The position numbers were made by a program, and so were the translations under genes. This document shows, one piece after another, positions 1-5,943 of a stretch of DNA of 6,690 bases; within the stretch, counting starts at the first letter, position 1, and every line of letters begins with the position of its first letter. The stretch comes from Anaerolineaceae bacterium (lineage in GTDB: Bacteria; Chloroflexota; Anaerolineae; JAAYZQ01). The DNA is taken from assembly GCA_012514775.1 (NCBI GenBank), contig JAAYZQ010000624.1:1-6690 (forward strand), given 5' to 3'. Under the pieces are notes generated by a model. It was not told the origin of the DNA, made no database searches, and saw only the letters and a list, made by a program, of their open reading frames with translations.

Positions 1-715
1 GGATGAACTCCTGTTGCGGGTGCTTGCGCCCGCCGTGGGGTGGCACGTTGATCTCGGCGCCCTCCACGATCTTGAGCAGTGCCTGCTGTACTCCCTCGCC
101 CGAGACGTCCCGGGTGATGCTGGGGTTGTCGCCCGACTTGCGCCCGGCCTTGTCGATCTCGTCGATGTAAATGATGCCCTTTTCGGCACGTTCCACGTCA
201 AAATCGGCGGCCTGCAGCAGGCCGAGGAGGATGGTCTCCACGTCCTCGCCCACGTAGCCGGCCTCGGTGAGGGCCGTGGCGTCGGCGATGGAAAAGGGTA
301 CGTCCAGGATGCGGGCCAGGGTCTGGGCCAGCAGCGTCTTGCCGCAGCCGGTGGGCCCGACGAGGAGGATGTTGCTCTTTTGCAGCTCTACCTCGTCCAG
401 CGACTTGCCGGCGCGGATGCGCTTGTAGTGGTTATAGACGGCCACGGCCAGGACCTTCTTGGCGCGTTCCTGGCCCACCACGTATTCGTCCAGGCGCTGA
501 TAGATCTCCTGGGGAGAGGGCAAGTGCTCAAAGCCCACCGTCGCCCGGTCTCGTTCTTCTTTTTGCCTCTCTTCTTCCAGGATCTCCACGCAGAGGGCGA
601 CGCACTCGTCGCAGATGAACACACCGTCCGGTCCGGAGATCAGACGGTCTACTTCTTCGTGGCCTCTCTGGCAAAAAGAGCACTGCTGCATAGCCGGTAC
701 CTGCCTTCGCCCCAT
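1..715 (-). CDS. clpX: ATP-dependent Clp protease, ATP-binding unfoldase subunit ClpX (3' part outside window)
   Basis: ClpX is the cytoplasmic AAA+ hexamer that recognises, unfolds and threads substrates into ClpP. The first 238 residues are present. An N-terminal C4 zinc-binding domain uses Cys12, Cys15, Cys35 and Cys38 (CSFC and CDEC pairs). The Walker A motif GPTGCGKT is at 120-127, the GYVG pore loop at 153-156, and Walker B IIYIDEID at 181-188. The conserved stretch [16 protein letters not shown] follows at 201-216. The Walker A has Cys where Ser is commoner, a conservative change. I chose the ATG at 713-715 because AGGAG lies seven bases upstream; the internal ATG at 689-691 has a weaker site. 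The ribosome-binding site overlaps the clpP stop codon and the genes are 10 bases apart, so the two are probably co-transcribed and translationally linked. The gene continues beyond position 1, so the sensor-2 and C-terminal region is not seen. Identity is very secure. Confidence 0.97.
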   Translation of the reverse strand, partial: MGRRQVPAMQQCSFCQRGHEEVDRLISGPDGVFICDECVALCVEILEEERQKEERDRATVGFEHLPSPQEIYQRLDEYVVGQERAKKVLAVAVYNHYKRIRAGKSLDEVELQKSNILLVGPTGCGKTLLAQTLARILDVPFSIADATALTEAGYVGEDVETILLGLLQAADFDVERAEKGIIYIDEIDKAGRKSGDNPSITRDVSGEGVQQALLKIVEGAEINVPPHGGRKHPQQEFI

Positions 716-725
716 TTATTTTCTC

Positions 726-1364
726 CTACGATTCCTTGGCGCCGTTCTTTTCCTTCTTCTTGCTTTCCTTCTGCTCTTCTTCTTCGTGAAGCACTTCGTC
801 GATGAGCCCGTACTCGACTGCCCGGGTGGCGTCCATGAAATAGTCCCTGTCAAAGTCCTCAGCGATCTTTTCCACCGTCTGGCCGGTGTGCCGGGCCAGG
901 ATGCCGTGGAGCAGATCCTGCATGCGCTTCAACTCCCTGTACTGGATCTCGACGTCGGGCGCGTAACCGCGGGCGCCGCCTCCGGCGGGATGCATGTGGA
1001 TCGTGGCGTGGGGCAGGGCAAAACGACGGCCCTTGCGGCCGGCAGCCAGCAGGACGGTGCCCAGGCTGGCGGTCCAGCCCACGGCGATGGTCGATATGGG
1101 TGCCCGGAGCATCTGCATGGTGTCATAGATGGCCAAACCGGGATAGATCTCGCCTCCCGGCGAGTTAATGTACATCTGGATCTCGCGTTCTGGATTCTCG
1201 CGGTCGAGGAACAGGAGCTGGGCGACGACAAGGTTCGAGACCTGGTCGTTGATGGGCGTGCCCAGGAACACGATCCGCTCCTTCAACAGGAGAGAATAGA
1301 TGTCGTAGGCTCGCTCGCCCCGTCCTGTCGTCTCGATCACCATCGGGATCAAGCTGTTGTGCAT
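726..1364 (-). CDS. clpP: ATP-dependent Clp protease proteolytic subunit ClpP (divergent active-site loops)
   Basis: This is the serine-protease subunit that forms the tetradecameric chamber degrading proteins delivered by ClpX. The product is 212 residues, a normal length. The catalytic triad is readable as Ser100 (TASLG), His125 (IHMHP) and Asp174 (DRDYF). The spacing of 25 and 49 residues matches the Ser97/His122/Asp171 of mature E. coli ClpP. The oligomer and binding elements INSPGG (66-71) and AVEYGLID (182-189) are present. The loops around the catalytic Ser and His depart from the usual GQAASMG and HQPLGG: here they read GWTASLG and HPAGGGARG. The C-terminus is a highly charged tail rich in Glu and Lys (193-212). 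I chose the ATG at 1362-1364 because AGGAGG lies at 1372-1377 and it matches the usual ClpP N-terminus; the frame is open further up to an ATG at 1442, without homology. It lies between tig and clpX, the classic order. Confidence 0.95.
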   Translation of the reverse strand: MHNSLIPMVIETTGRGERAYDIYSLLLKERIVFLGTPINDQVSNLVVAQLLFLDRENPEREIQMYINSPGGEIYPGLAIYDTMQMLRAPISTIAVGWTASLGTVLLAAGRKGRRFALPHATIHMHPAGGGARGYAPDVEIQYRELKRMQDLLHGILARHTGQTVEKIAEDFDRDYFMDATRAVEYGLIDEVLHEEEEQKESKKKEKNGAKES

Positions 1365-1397
1365 CGGGTAGCCTCCTGAATTATGTTTCAAGGGACC

Positions 1398-1426
1398 AGT
1401 ATAAGACGAAATCCTCGCCCGGTCTG
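1398..1426 (-). promoter_or_regulatory. Possible internal promoter for clpP-clpX
   Basis: On the minus strand a good -10 box TATACT (1398-1403) is preceded at 17 bp by CAGACC (1421-1426), a poor -35 box. It lies in the 79-bp gap between the tig stop and the clpP start, where an internal promoter of clpPX would be expected. The weak -35 makes this tentative. Confidence 0.35.
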
Positions 1427-1443
1427 TAAGATGGCTCCCCACC

Positions 1444-2916
1444 CTATTCGGCGGCCTCTTCTGTGGCGGCAGGTGCTTCCTCGCCGGCCTGGGCTTCCAT
1501 CCCCTCAGCCGGGGTCTCGACCTCGGGCTCTGAAGCCGGCGCTGCGGTCTCGACCTCGGGCTCTGAAGCCGGTGCGGCGGTCTCGGCCTCGGGCTCTGAA
1601 GCCGGCGCTGCGGCCGGTGCCTCTTCCAGCTCCGGGGCCTCGCCCCTGGCGATCTGCAAGGCGCGCTCCTGGGCCTGGGTGATGGCCAGGTCGGCGGTCA
1701 CCGACTCCCGGCCCCCGGGCGTGTCCAGCAGCTCGCGCATCTCACCGGCTTGCGGGCCCATGCGCTCGCTCATGCGCTCGATTTCGGCCTCGACGTCCTC
1801 GGGCGAAGGCTCCAGTCCCTCGCGCCGGGCGATCTCTTCCAGGACCAGGCGCTTTTTCAGGCGATCTTCGACCGTCGGCCGCAGCTCCTGGCGGTACATC
1901 TCGCGCGTCTTGCCTATCATGCGCAAGAAGGTCTCGAAGGGCAAGCCCGACGACGCCAGGTTGCGCTCCATCTGCATCATGGCCGAATCGGCCTCGCGGT
2001 CGATGGCCTGGGGCGGGTACTCGATCCTGTTTGCCGCCTCGACCATGGCATCCAGCACCTTGTCCAGGTACTCGGACTCGGCCGACTGGCGTGCCTCTTC
2101 CTCCAGCCGCTCGCGGACCGATGCCTTCAGGGCGTCCAGCGTCTCGTAGTCGCCGACCATCATGGCCAGCTCGTCGTCCATGGCGGGCATGTCGCGCTCG
2201 CGCACCGTGTGGAGGTCGACGTGGACCTGCGCCTGTCGCGGCTCTGCCCCTTCCTCGTCGCTTTCCGCCGGAAGAGAGAGGTCAAAGTCGGCCGAGTCGT
2301 CGGCCTTGAGGCCCACGACCTGCTCGGCAAAGCCGGGCAGGGGCTGGTTGGAATCGGCCTCCAGGAGGAGCTCCATGGTTTCCTCTTCCACGATCGTCTC
2401 GTCACCCACGCGGGCCTTCACGTCGACGACCACCTGGTCGCCCATCTGGGCTGCCCTTTCGACGGGAACCCACTGGGCGTGCTCTTCGCGCAGCCCCTCC
2501 AGGTACTCTTCGACGGCGGCCTCTGTCACCTCTTCCACCTCGAAGGGCAGGCGCACCGAGCGGTAATCCCCCAGGTCGACCTCGGGCCCGATGGGAACCA
2601 GGACCGTCATCACAAACGGATCCCACTCCACATCCTCCAATTGGCCAACCTCGTACGGTGTATACTCGACCTCGGCAATGGCCGCTTCGTACAGGTCGTT
2701 GCCAAAGTCCTCGAGGGCTTGCTGCTGCACGGCCTCTCGACCGAGAACGCGGATCACCGCGTGATGTGGCGCTTTGCCCCGCCGGTAGCCGGGGATATTG
2801 AACTCGCGCGAGAGCTTGCGGGTAGTCTGGCGCAGTTTGTCCTCGACCTCGGCTGCATCCAGCTCGACCAGGACCTTGACCTGGCTGTTGTCCAGTCGCT
2901 CGCTTGTGACTTTCAT
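1444..2916 (-). CDS. tig: Trigger factor (ribosome-associated chaperone/peptidyl-prolyl isomerase) with acidic repeat tail
   Basis: Trigger factor docks at the ribosomal exit tunnel and shields nascent chains. The product is 490 residues. The N-terminal ribosome-binding domain carries the signature loop GYRRGKAP (43-50; family GFRxGKxP). A FKBP-like PPIase domain covers roughly 150-245, seen as [12 protein letters not shown] at 159-170 and [15 protein letters not shown] at 193-207. The helical substrate-binding C-domain spans about 246-425. Residues from about 425 to 490 are a low-complexity tail of Ala, Pro, Glu and Thr. It includes an 11-residue unit like [11 protein letters not shown] repeated three times, which makes the protein longer than the usual 430 or so. 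I took the ATG at 2914-2916 because [12 protein letters not shown] is a typical trigger factor start; the frame stays open to 3015 without homology. AGGAG lies 11 bases upstream, which is rather far. The gene heads the tig-clpP-clpX block and has a strong promoter at 3018-3046. Confidence 0.95.
   Translation of the reverse strand: MKVTSERLDNSQVKVLVELDAAEVEDKLRQTTRKLSREFNIPGYRRGKAPHHAVIRVLGREAVQQQALEDFGNDLYEAAIAEVEYTPYEVGQLEDVEWDPFVMTVLVPIGPEVDLGDYRSVRLPFEVEEVTEAAVEEYLEGLREEHAQWVPVERAAQMGDQVVVDVKARVGDETIVEEETMELLLEADSNQPLPGFAEQVVGLKADDSADFDLSLPAESDEEGAEPRQAQVHVDLHTVRERDMPAMDDELAMMVGDYETLDALKASVRERLEEEARQSAESEYLDKVLDAMVEAANRIEYPPQAIDREADSAMMQMERNLASSGLPFETFLRMIGKTREMYRQELRPTVEDRLKKRLVLEEIARREGLEPSPEDVEAEIERMSERMGPQAGEMRELLDTPGGRESVTADLAITQAQERALQIARGEAPELEEAPAAAPASEPEAETAAPASEPEVETAAPASEPEVETPAEGMEAQAGEEAPAATEEAAE
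1514..1612 (-). repeat. Three tandem 33-bp repeats inside the tig 3' end
   Basis: Units at 1514-1546, 1547-1579 and 1580-1612 share the plus-strand pattern GTCTCG(A/G)CCTCGGGCTCTG followed by AAGCCGG. They differ at only a few bases, mostly in the last seven. The unit length is a multiple of three (11 codons), so gain or loss of copies keeps the tig frame and only changes tail length. The encoded unit is acidic and proline/alanine-rich, probably disordered. Confidence 0.93.
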
Positions 2917-2970
2917 GGATGTTCTCTCTCCTGTCTGGTCGCTTTGCGGCAAGTGCCTTTGTACACCAAA

Positions 2971-2995
2971 ACACCCCAGCGCCCGGCCGGGGTGT
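2971..2995 (-). other. Hairpin in the tig 5' leader
   Basis: ACACCCC (2971-2977) pairs with GGGGTGT (2989-2995), a 7-bp stem with an 11-base loop. On the minus strand it falls inside the predicted tig leader of about 95 bases, followed by only four T residues. It could be a weak terminator for the acetyltransferase transcript or a leader structure; neither role is proven. Confidence 0.4.
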
Positions 2996-3017
2996 CGGTA
3001 AACGACGCCGCTCAACT

Positions 3018-3046
3018 ATTATCGCACACCACGGCCAGGAGGTCAA
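3018..3046 (-). promoter_or_regulatory. Strong sigma-70-type promoter for tig(-clpP-clpX)
   Basis: Minus-strand -35 TTGACC (3041-3046) and -10 GATAAT (3018-3023) are separated by exactly 17 bp, with a TGn just upstream of the -10. The -35 box overlaps the TGA stop of the acetyltransferase gene (3043-3045). Predicted transcription start is near 3011, giving a leader of about 95 bases. Confidence 0.8.
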
Positions 3047-3918
3047 GTTTCCATTCGCGAATCGTGACGCTTGTAGCGCACCAGGTGGGCGGGATAGGAG
3101 GCCACCTGCCGGAACCCGGCGCGGAGGGCGGTGGCCACCGAGGGCCTGTTGTCCTGGTAGGAGTGCCAGCCGAGGTGCGTGATGCCCCGCGCCCGTGCCT
3201 CGGCGGCAAGGGCCAGGACCATGTGCGTGGCGAGCCCCCGGCACCGGTGCTCGGGCGCCGTCTCGATGCCAACCTCACAGCGCTCCCCCTCGTTGTACTC
3301 GGACAGGCACCAGCCGGCGAGCCTGCCCCCGGCCTCCAGGCAGATGCCGAATCGGCGAGCGACAAAGAATTCCACGGAGGGGCACTCGGAGACCATCTCC
3401 TGGCGCAGCTCGCCCAGGCGACCCAGGCCCTCCTCGGCCAGCAGGGCGCCGTCCACGGGCCGCTGGCGGAAGCCGGGCGGCAGAGGCGCGGGCGGCCCGG
3501 CGTGGAGCACTTCCAGCTCCAGGTAGAGGCGCTGCGAGGGGACGTGGTCGCCGGCGGGCAGGAGCTCCGCGACGGCCGGCTGCCACTCCGTGCCGGCATA
3601 GAGCATAAATGCCCCCCATCCCTCCATCTCTGGCCGGGGAGGGTTGGCCCGCCGGAGGAAGAACGAACGCAGGGAGCGGCGCCAGGCGTCGCCGGCGGGC
3701 GAGCCGGCCAGGTGAAAGCGGCCACCGGCCTGGACGAGGGCGCTGCGGGGCGCCTCCGCAGCGTCGACGTAGACACTGCCCGGCGTGGTGCCGGCCAGCA
3801 CCGAGGCCACGGCCAGGTGGCATTCCAGCCCGGCCCACAGGGGCAGGGCCGCGACGCTCTTGAAGGCGGCCGGCTCCAGGCGGATCATGTCCTGGCCAGC
3901 GCTATCGCTGTTGCTCAC
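3043..3918 (-). CDS. GNAT-family N-acetyltransferase (substrate unknown)
   Basis: The protein has 291 residues. The C-terminal third is a GNAT fold: a beta strand with CEVGIETAPEHR (214-225), the acetyl-CoA pyrophosphate-binding turn RCRGLA (225-230), the helix THMVLALAAEARARG, then the motif-B region WHSYQDNRPSVATALRAGF (251-269), where Asn and Ser precede a helix ending in GF. The N-terminal half is not recognisable to me in detail; it includes hydrophobic and acidic stretches as in two-domain acetyltransferases related to the ZmaR-like family. The acyl acceptor cannot be inferred. I chose the GTG at 3916-3918 because GGAGG lies five bases upstream; the ATG at 3886-3888 is an alternative giving a protein ten residues shorter. 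The frame is open far upstream, but a strong promoter within that extension argues against a longer protein. It stops inside the -35 box of the tig promoter, with no clear terminator between. Confidence 0.85.
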   Translation of the reverse strand: MSNSDSAGQDMIRLEPAAFKSVAALPLWAGLECHLAVASVLAGTTPGSVYVDAAEAPRSALVQAGGRFHLAGSPAGDAWRRSLRSFFLRRANPPRPEMEGWGAFMLYAGTEWQPAVAELLPAGDHVPSQRLYLELEVLHAGPPAPLPPGFRQRPVDGALLAEEGLGRLGELRQEMVSECPSVEFFVARRFGICLEAGGRLAGWCLSEYNEGERCEVGIETAPEHRCRGLATHMVLALAAEARARGITHLGWHSYQDNRPSVATALRAGFRQVASYPAHLVRYKRHDSRMET

Positions 3919-4110
3919 GTGGCCCTCCCTATCCCGGCTGTGGTTTCCACGTCCGGGACACGGCCCTGTGTAAGTCGCGTTTCTTTTCCCTGCTGCTGCT
4001 CGTGGTGGATAACAATCCGCCACTCTGGGCGCTGGATTCGGGTACCCTCTGGGTGCCGGCGCGAGCACGTGAGGGGCCGATTGGTCACACGACTTTGGCA
4101 GGACCCTACG
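3919..4110 (-). other. Long structured 5' leader of the acetyltransferase gene
   Basis: From the predicted start near 4110 to the GTG at 3918 the minus-strand transcript has about 190 untranslated bases. Several hairpins can be drawn. The best lies just upstream of the ribosome-binding site: 3932-3937 pairs with 3953-3958 (TCCCGG/CCGGGA), enclosing a GTGG-AAA-CCAC stem-loop. A second uses AATCC (4014-4018) with GGATT (4034-4038). A third spans 4041-4057 but has a mismatch on this strand. I tried T-box, cobalamin and TPP consensus and found no match. Confidence 0.45.
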
Positions 4111-4116
4111 GCGGGG

Positions 4117-4145
4117 AGTATAGCACAGCGCTCGTGGCCGGTCAA
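4117..4145 (-). promoter_or_regulatory. Strong sigma-70-type promoter for the acetyltransferase gene
   Basis: Minus-strand -35 TTGACC (4140-4145), 17-bp spacer, -10 TATACT (4117-4122) with a TGn extension (TGTGCTATACT). Predicted start is near 4110. It is divergent from the MFS promoter, with 34 bp between the two -35 boxes, room for a shared operator, though I see no convincing palindrome there. Confidence 0.8.
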
Positions 4146-4179
4146 AAACGACGGCCATTCCAGGCCCATGTCCCCGCGT

Positions 4180-4208
4180 TTGACTTTTGCAGGGGGCTGG
4201 CGTACAAT
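4180..4208 (+). promoter_or_regulatory. Strong sigma-70-type promoter for the MFS transporter
   Basis: -35 TTGACT (4180-4185), 17-bp spacer, -10 TACAAT (4203-4208). Predicted start near 4215 gives a short leader of about 34 bases ending in the ribosome-binding site GAGGAGGAG, six bases from the ATG at 4249. Confidence 0.78.
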
Positions 4209-4248
4209 ACCGGTGCACGCACCGCGCACCACTCGAGGAGGAGAAACC

Positions 4249-5574
4249 ATGGGCATGAAACTGGACTACAAGCGGACCTTCCTGTTGGGCTTTGGCTTTC
4301 TGGGCGTCAGCGTCTTGTGGCTCTTGTACAACACCTACGTCCCCATCTTCTTGCAGGCCGGCAATCCCGAGTTCGAGGTCAGCGGCGCCACGACCATCGG
4401 CTTTGGCCTGAGCGCGGTGGTGGCCGGGTTCATCATGACCCTGGACAACATTGCCGCCTTTTTTGTCCAGCCGTTCATCGGCGTTATCAGCGACCGGACG
4501 CGCACGCGCATCGGGCGGCGCAAGCCCTACATCCTCGTGGGCGCGCCCATCGCCGCCGTCGCCTTTGTCCTCATTCCTGTCGCCGTCAATCAGATCCCGC
4601 CCGAGCTGTCGGGCCAGACGAGCCAACTGGGCGGGCCCCTGACCTTTTTCATGATCGCCGTCGGCGTCATGCTGCTGGCCATGGCCATCTTTCGGACGCC
4701 CATCATCGCCCTCATGCCCGACATCACGCCCTCACCACTGCGTTCCAAGGCCAACGGCGTGATCAACATGATGGGTGGCATCGGCGGGCTGCTGGCCACC
4801 TTTGGCGGAGCGCTGCTGTACCGCATAGACAAGCTGCTGGCCTTTGGCGTGGGCTCGTTGATCCTTCTCCTCGCCGTGGCCGTGGTCCTGGTCTATATCA
4901 AGGAGCGGCTGCCCGAGGCGTCCGCCGCCGTCGAGAAAAAGGAGCAATGGTGGGATACGCTCCGCCAGGCGGGAGCAATCCCCCGCGAAGCGCGCAAGAG
5001 CCTCATCCTCATCCTCCTCGCCATCTTTGCCTGGTTCGTGGGATACAATGCCATTGAAACCTTTTTCTCGTCTTACGCAACTTTTCGCCTGGGGGTCTCG
5101 GAGAGCACGGCGGGCATCCTGCTGGGCTTTTTCACCCTGACGTTCATCGCCTTTTCCATCCCGGGCGGCATGCTGGCCGAGCGCTGGGGCCGGCGGCGGA
5201 CAATCCTGACCGGGCTGGTCGCCCTGGCGGTGCTGCTCCTCCTGGCGTCGTTCCTGCCCTACGTGGCGGCCATCGCCACGCTGCTGTTCCTGGGCGGCAT
5301 CGCCTGGTCGCTCATCAACATCAACTCCCTGCCCATGATCGTGGACCTGGCGCCGGGCGACCACATGCTGGGCACGTACACGGGCCTGTACTATATCTCG
5401 GGCACGCTGGCGGCCATCGTCGGGCCCATCCTCAACGGCTGGATCATCGAGCTGACGGACAAGAACTATAACAGCATCTTTGTCGTCGCGCCGGTGTTCC
5501 TGGTGCTGGCCATGATCTGCATGTGGTTCGTGACGCGGGGCGAGGCGCACCAGGACCGAGATCTCCGCGGCTAA
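4249..5574 (+). CDS. MFS transporter, SLC45/GPH-like (probable sugar-cation symporter)
   Basis: This is an inner-membrane carrier of 441 residues with about twelve hydrophobic segments in two halves. They are separated by a charged cytoplasmic loop near 218-250 (KERLPEASAAVEKKEQWW). The loop between helices 2 and 3 carries SDRTRTRIGRRKPY (81-94). This is the MFS A-motif in the form typical of the SLC45/plant sucrose carrier and GPH glycoside-cation symporters. The second-half equivalent is GMLAERWGRRRTIL (307-320). RTPIIALMPDITP (149-161) and LRSKANGVINMMGGIGG (164-180) fit the same group. By family analogy it couples uptake of a mono- or disaccharide to protons or sodium, but the substrate cannot be read from sequence. 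The start is ATG 4249 with GAGGAGGAG six bases upstream; ATG 4255 is possible but less well spaced. No intrinsic terminator is evident after the TAA; the next promoter starts 57 bp later. No sugar-catabolic genes are visible nearby. Confidence 0.88.
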   Translation: MGMKLDYKRTFLLGFGFLGVSVLWLLYNTYVPIFLQAGNPEFEVSGATTIGFGLSAVVAGFIMTLDNIAAFFVQPFIGVISDRTRTRIGRRKPYILVGAPIAAVAFVLIPVAVNQIPPELSGQTSQLGGPLTFFMIAVGVMLLAMAIFRTPIIALMPDITPSPLRSKANGVINMMGGIGGLLATFGGALLYRIDKLLAFGVGSLILLLAVAVVLVYIKERLPEASAAVEKKEQWWDTLRQAGAIPREARKSLILILLAIFAWFVGYNAIETFFSSYATFRLGVSESTAGILLGFFTLTFIAFSIPGGMLAERWGRRRTILTGLVALAVLLLLASFLPYVAAIATLLFLGGIAWSLININSLPMIVDLAPGDHMLGTYTGLYYISGTLAAIVGPILNGWIIELTDKNYNSIFVVAPVFLVLAMICMWFVTRGEAHQDRDLRG

Positions 5575-5631
5575 CGGAAATCGCGGCGGGTGCCGGGTTT
5601 GACCATAAGCGGTCCGGCGGCGGTGCGCCTT

Positions 5632-5660
5632 TTGACAAGCCGCGCGCCCTGTGCTATACT
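5632..5660 (+). promoter_or_regulatory. Near-consensus promoter driving the riboswitch leader
   Basis: -35 TTGACA (5632-5637, perfect), 17-bp spacer, -10 TATACT (5655-5660) with a TGn extension. Predicted start near 5667 gives a leader of about 277 bases to the GTG at 5944. This is the strongest promoter in the window by consensus. Confidence 0.87.
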
Positions 5661-5688
5661 TTTCACAGTTCATTAAAACTCGATTGTA

Positions 5689-5802
5689 GCATCTCCGAGT
5701 TCTGCTACCTAAGAGCGGTCGCTGTTACTGACCGCTTACGGGGTGGTGCCGGTAGGGTATGGCTGGAAACGGCTGTGCCTCCCATTCTTGGAAAGGAGAT
5801 GC
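5689..5802 (+). ncRNA. Moco-type riboswitch aptamer (molybdenum-cofactor RNA motif)
   Basis: The closing stem P1 is a perfect 8-bp helix: GCATCTCC (5689-5696) with GGAGATGC (5795-5802). It encloses a hairpin AGCGGTC/GACCGCT (5714-5720 with 5730-5736). This hairpin is flanked by CCTAAG (5708-5713) and TACGG (5737-5741), the two halves of an 11-nt GAAA-tetraloop receptor with one substitution at the flipped-out base. A second hairpin, with stem about 5756-5765/5770-5779, is capped by the tetraloop GAAA (5766-5769). The strings CTCCGAG, GTGCCTCCC and GGAAAGGAGATG match what I remember of the Moco RNA motif, which senses molybdenum (or tungsten) cofactor and controls Mo uptake, Moco synthesis and Moco enzymes. 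The presence of both tetraloop and receptor favours the Moco rather than the reduced tungsten-cofactor form. Identification is from memory of the consensus plus structure, without a covariance search. Confidence 0.83.
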
Positions 5803-5810
5803 GCCCGTGA

Positions 5811-5851
5811 GGGACAGGGAGTAGTTGCGCGAATTTCGCACACCCTGTCCC
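5811..5851 (+). other. Strong hairpin between aptamer and terminator
   Basis: GGGACAGGG (5811-5819) pairs perfectly with CCCTGTCCC (5843-5851), 9 bp. A small nested stem sits in the loop (TGCG with CGCA). No T-run follows, so it is not a terminator. It probably spaces the aptamer from the terminator or takes part in the expression platform. Confidence 0.7.
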
Positions 5852-5871
5852 GGCAGCAGGATTGCCAGATG

Positions 5872-5906
5872 CGGCGTCTCTTTTTTTCAGAGGCGCCGTT
5901 TTTTTT
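5872..5906 (+). terminator. Rho-independent terminator of the riboswitch expression platform
   Basis: CGGCGTCTC (5872-5880) pairs with GAGGCGCCG (5890-5898), 9 bp with one G-T pair, over a nine-base mostly T loop. Eight T residues follow (5899-5906). It lies between the aptamer and the start codon at 5944, so it can decide whether the ECF gene is transcribed. The 5' arm can alternatively pair with 5796-5805, which contains the 3' strand of P1. Confidence 0.92.
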
Positions 5907-5943
5907 ATTGGTGTTCTTATGGCTCCACGAGGGGGAGGGGAGC

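Noticed and set aside
14..1379. Plus-strand open frames opposite clpX and clpP
   Set aside because: clpX and clpP are certain from their motifs; the opposite frames show no family features.
3919..4110. T-box or cobalamin riboswitch in the acetyltransferase leader
   Set aside because: No T-box tGGnACCGCG sequence and no cobalamin-box sequence on the transcribed strand. GGGTACCC is only superficially similar.
1750..4248. A very long plus-strand open frame running into the MFS gene (about 830 codons ahead of its start)
   Set aside because: It is antisense to tig and the acetyltransferase, has no recognisable domain, and crosses strong promoters. GC-rich coding sequence commonly leaves an opposite frame open.
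3919..4626. Upstream extension of the acetyltransferase frame by about 236 codons
   Set aside because: It lies antisense to the MFS gene and across both divergent promoters, and the translation is low-complexity and basic with no domain. The GTG at 3918 has a good ribosome-binding site.
5575..5631. Terminator after the MFS gene
   Set aside because: Only a short GACC/GGTC pairing is found and the following TTTT belongs to the next promoter's -35 region; not a convincing terminator.
4732..5673. 313-codon minus-strand open frame opposite the MFS gene
   Set aside because: The translation is rich in His, Gln, Arg and Asp, typical of antisense of a hydrophobic GC-rich gene. No start signals or homology.
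5670..5910. TPP riboswitch, suggested by the YkoE-like protein
   Set aside because: No CTGAGA block or the usual TPP second-arm consensus is visible, and the leader fits the Moco motif much better.
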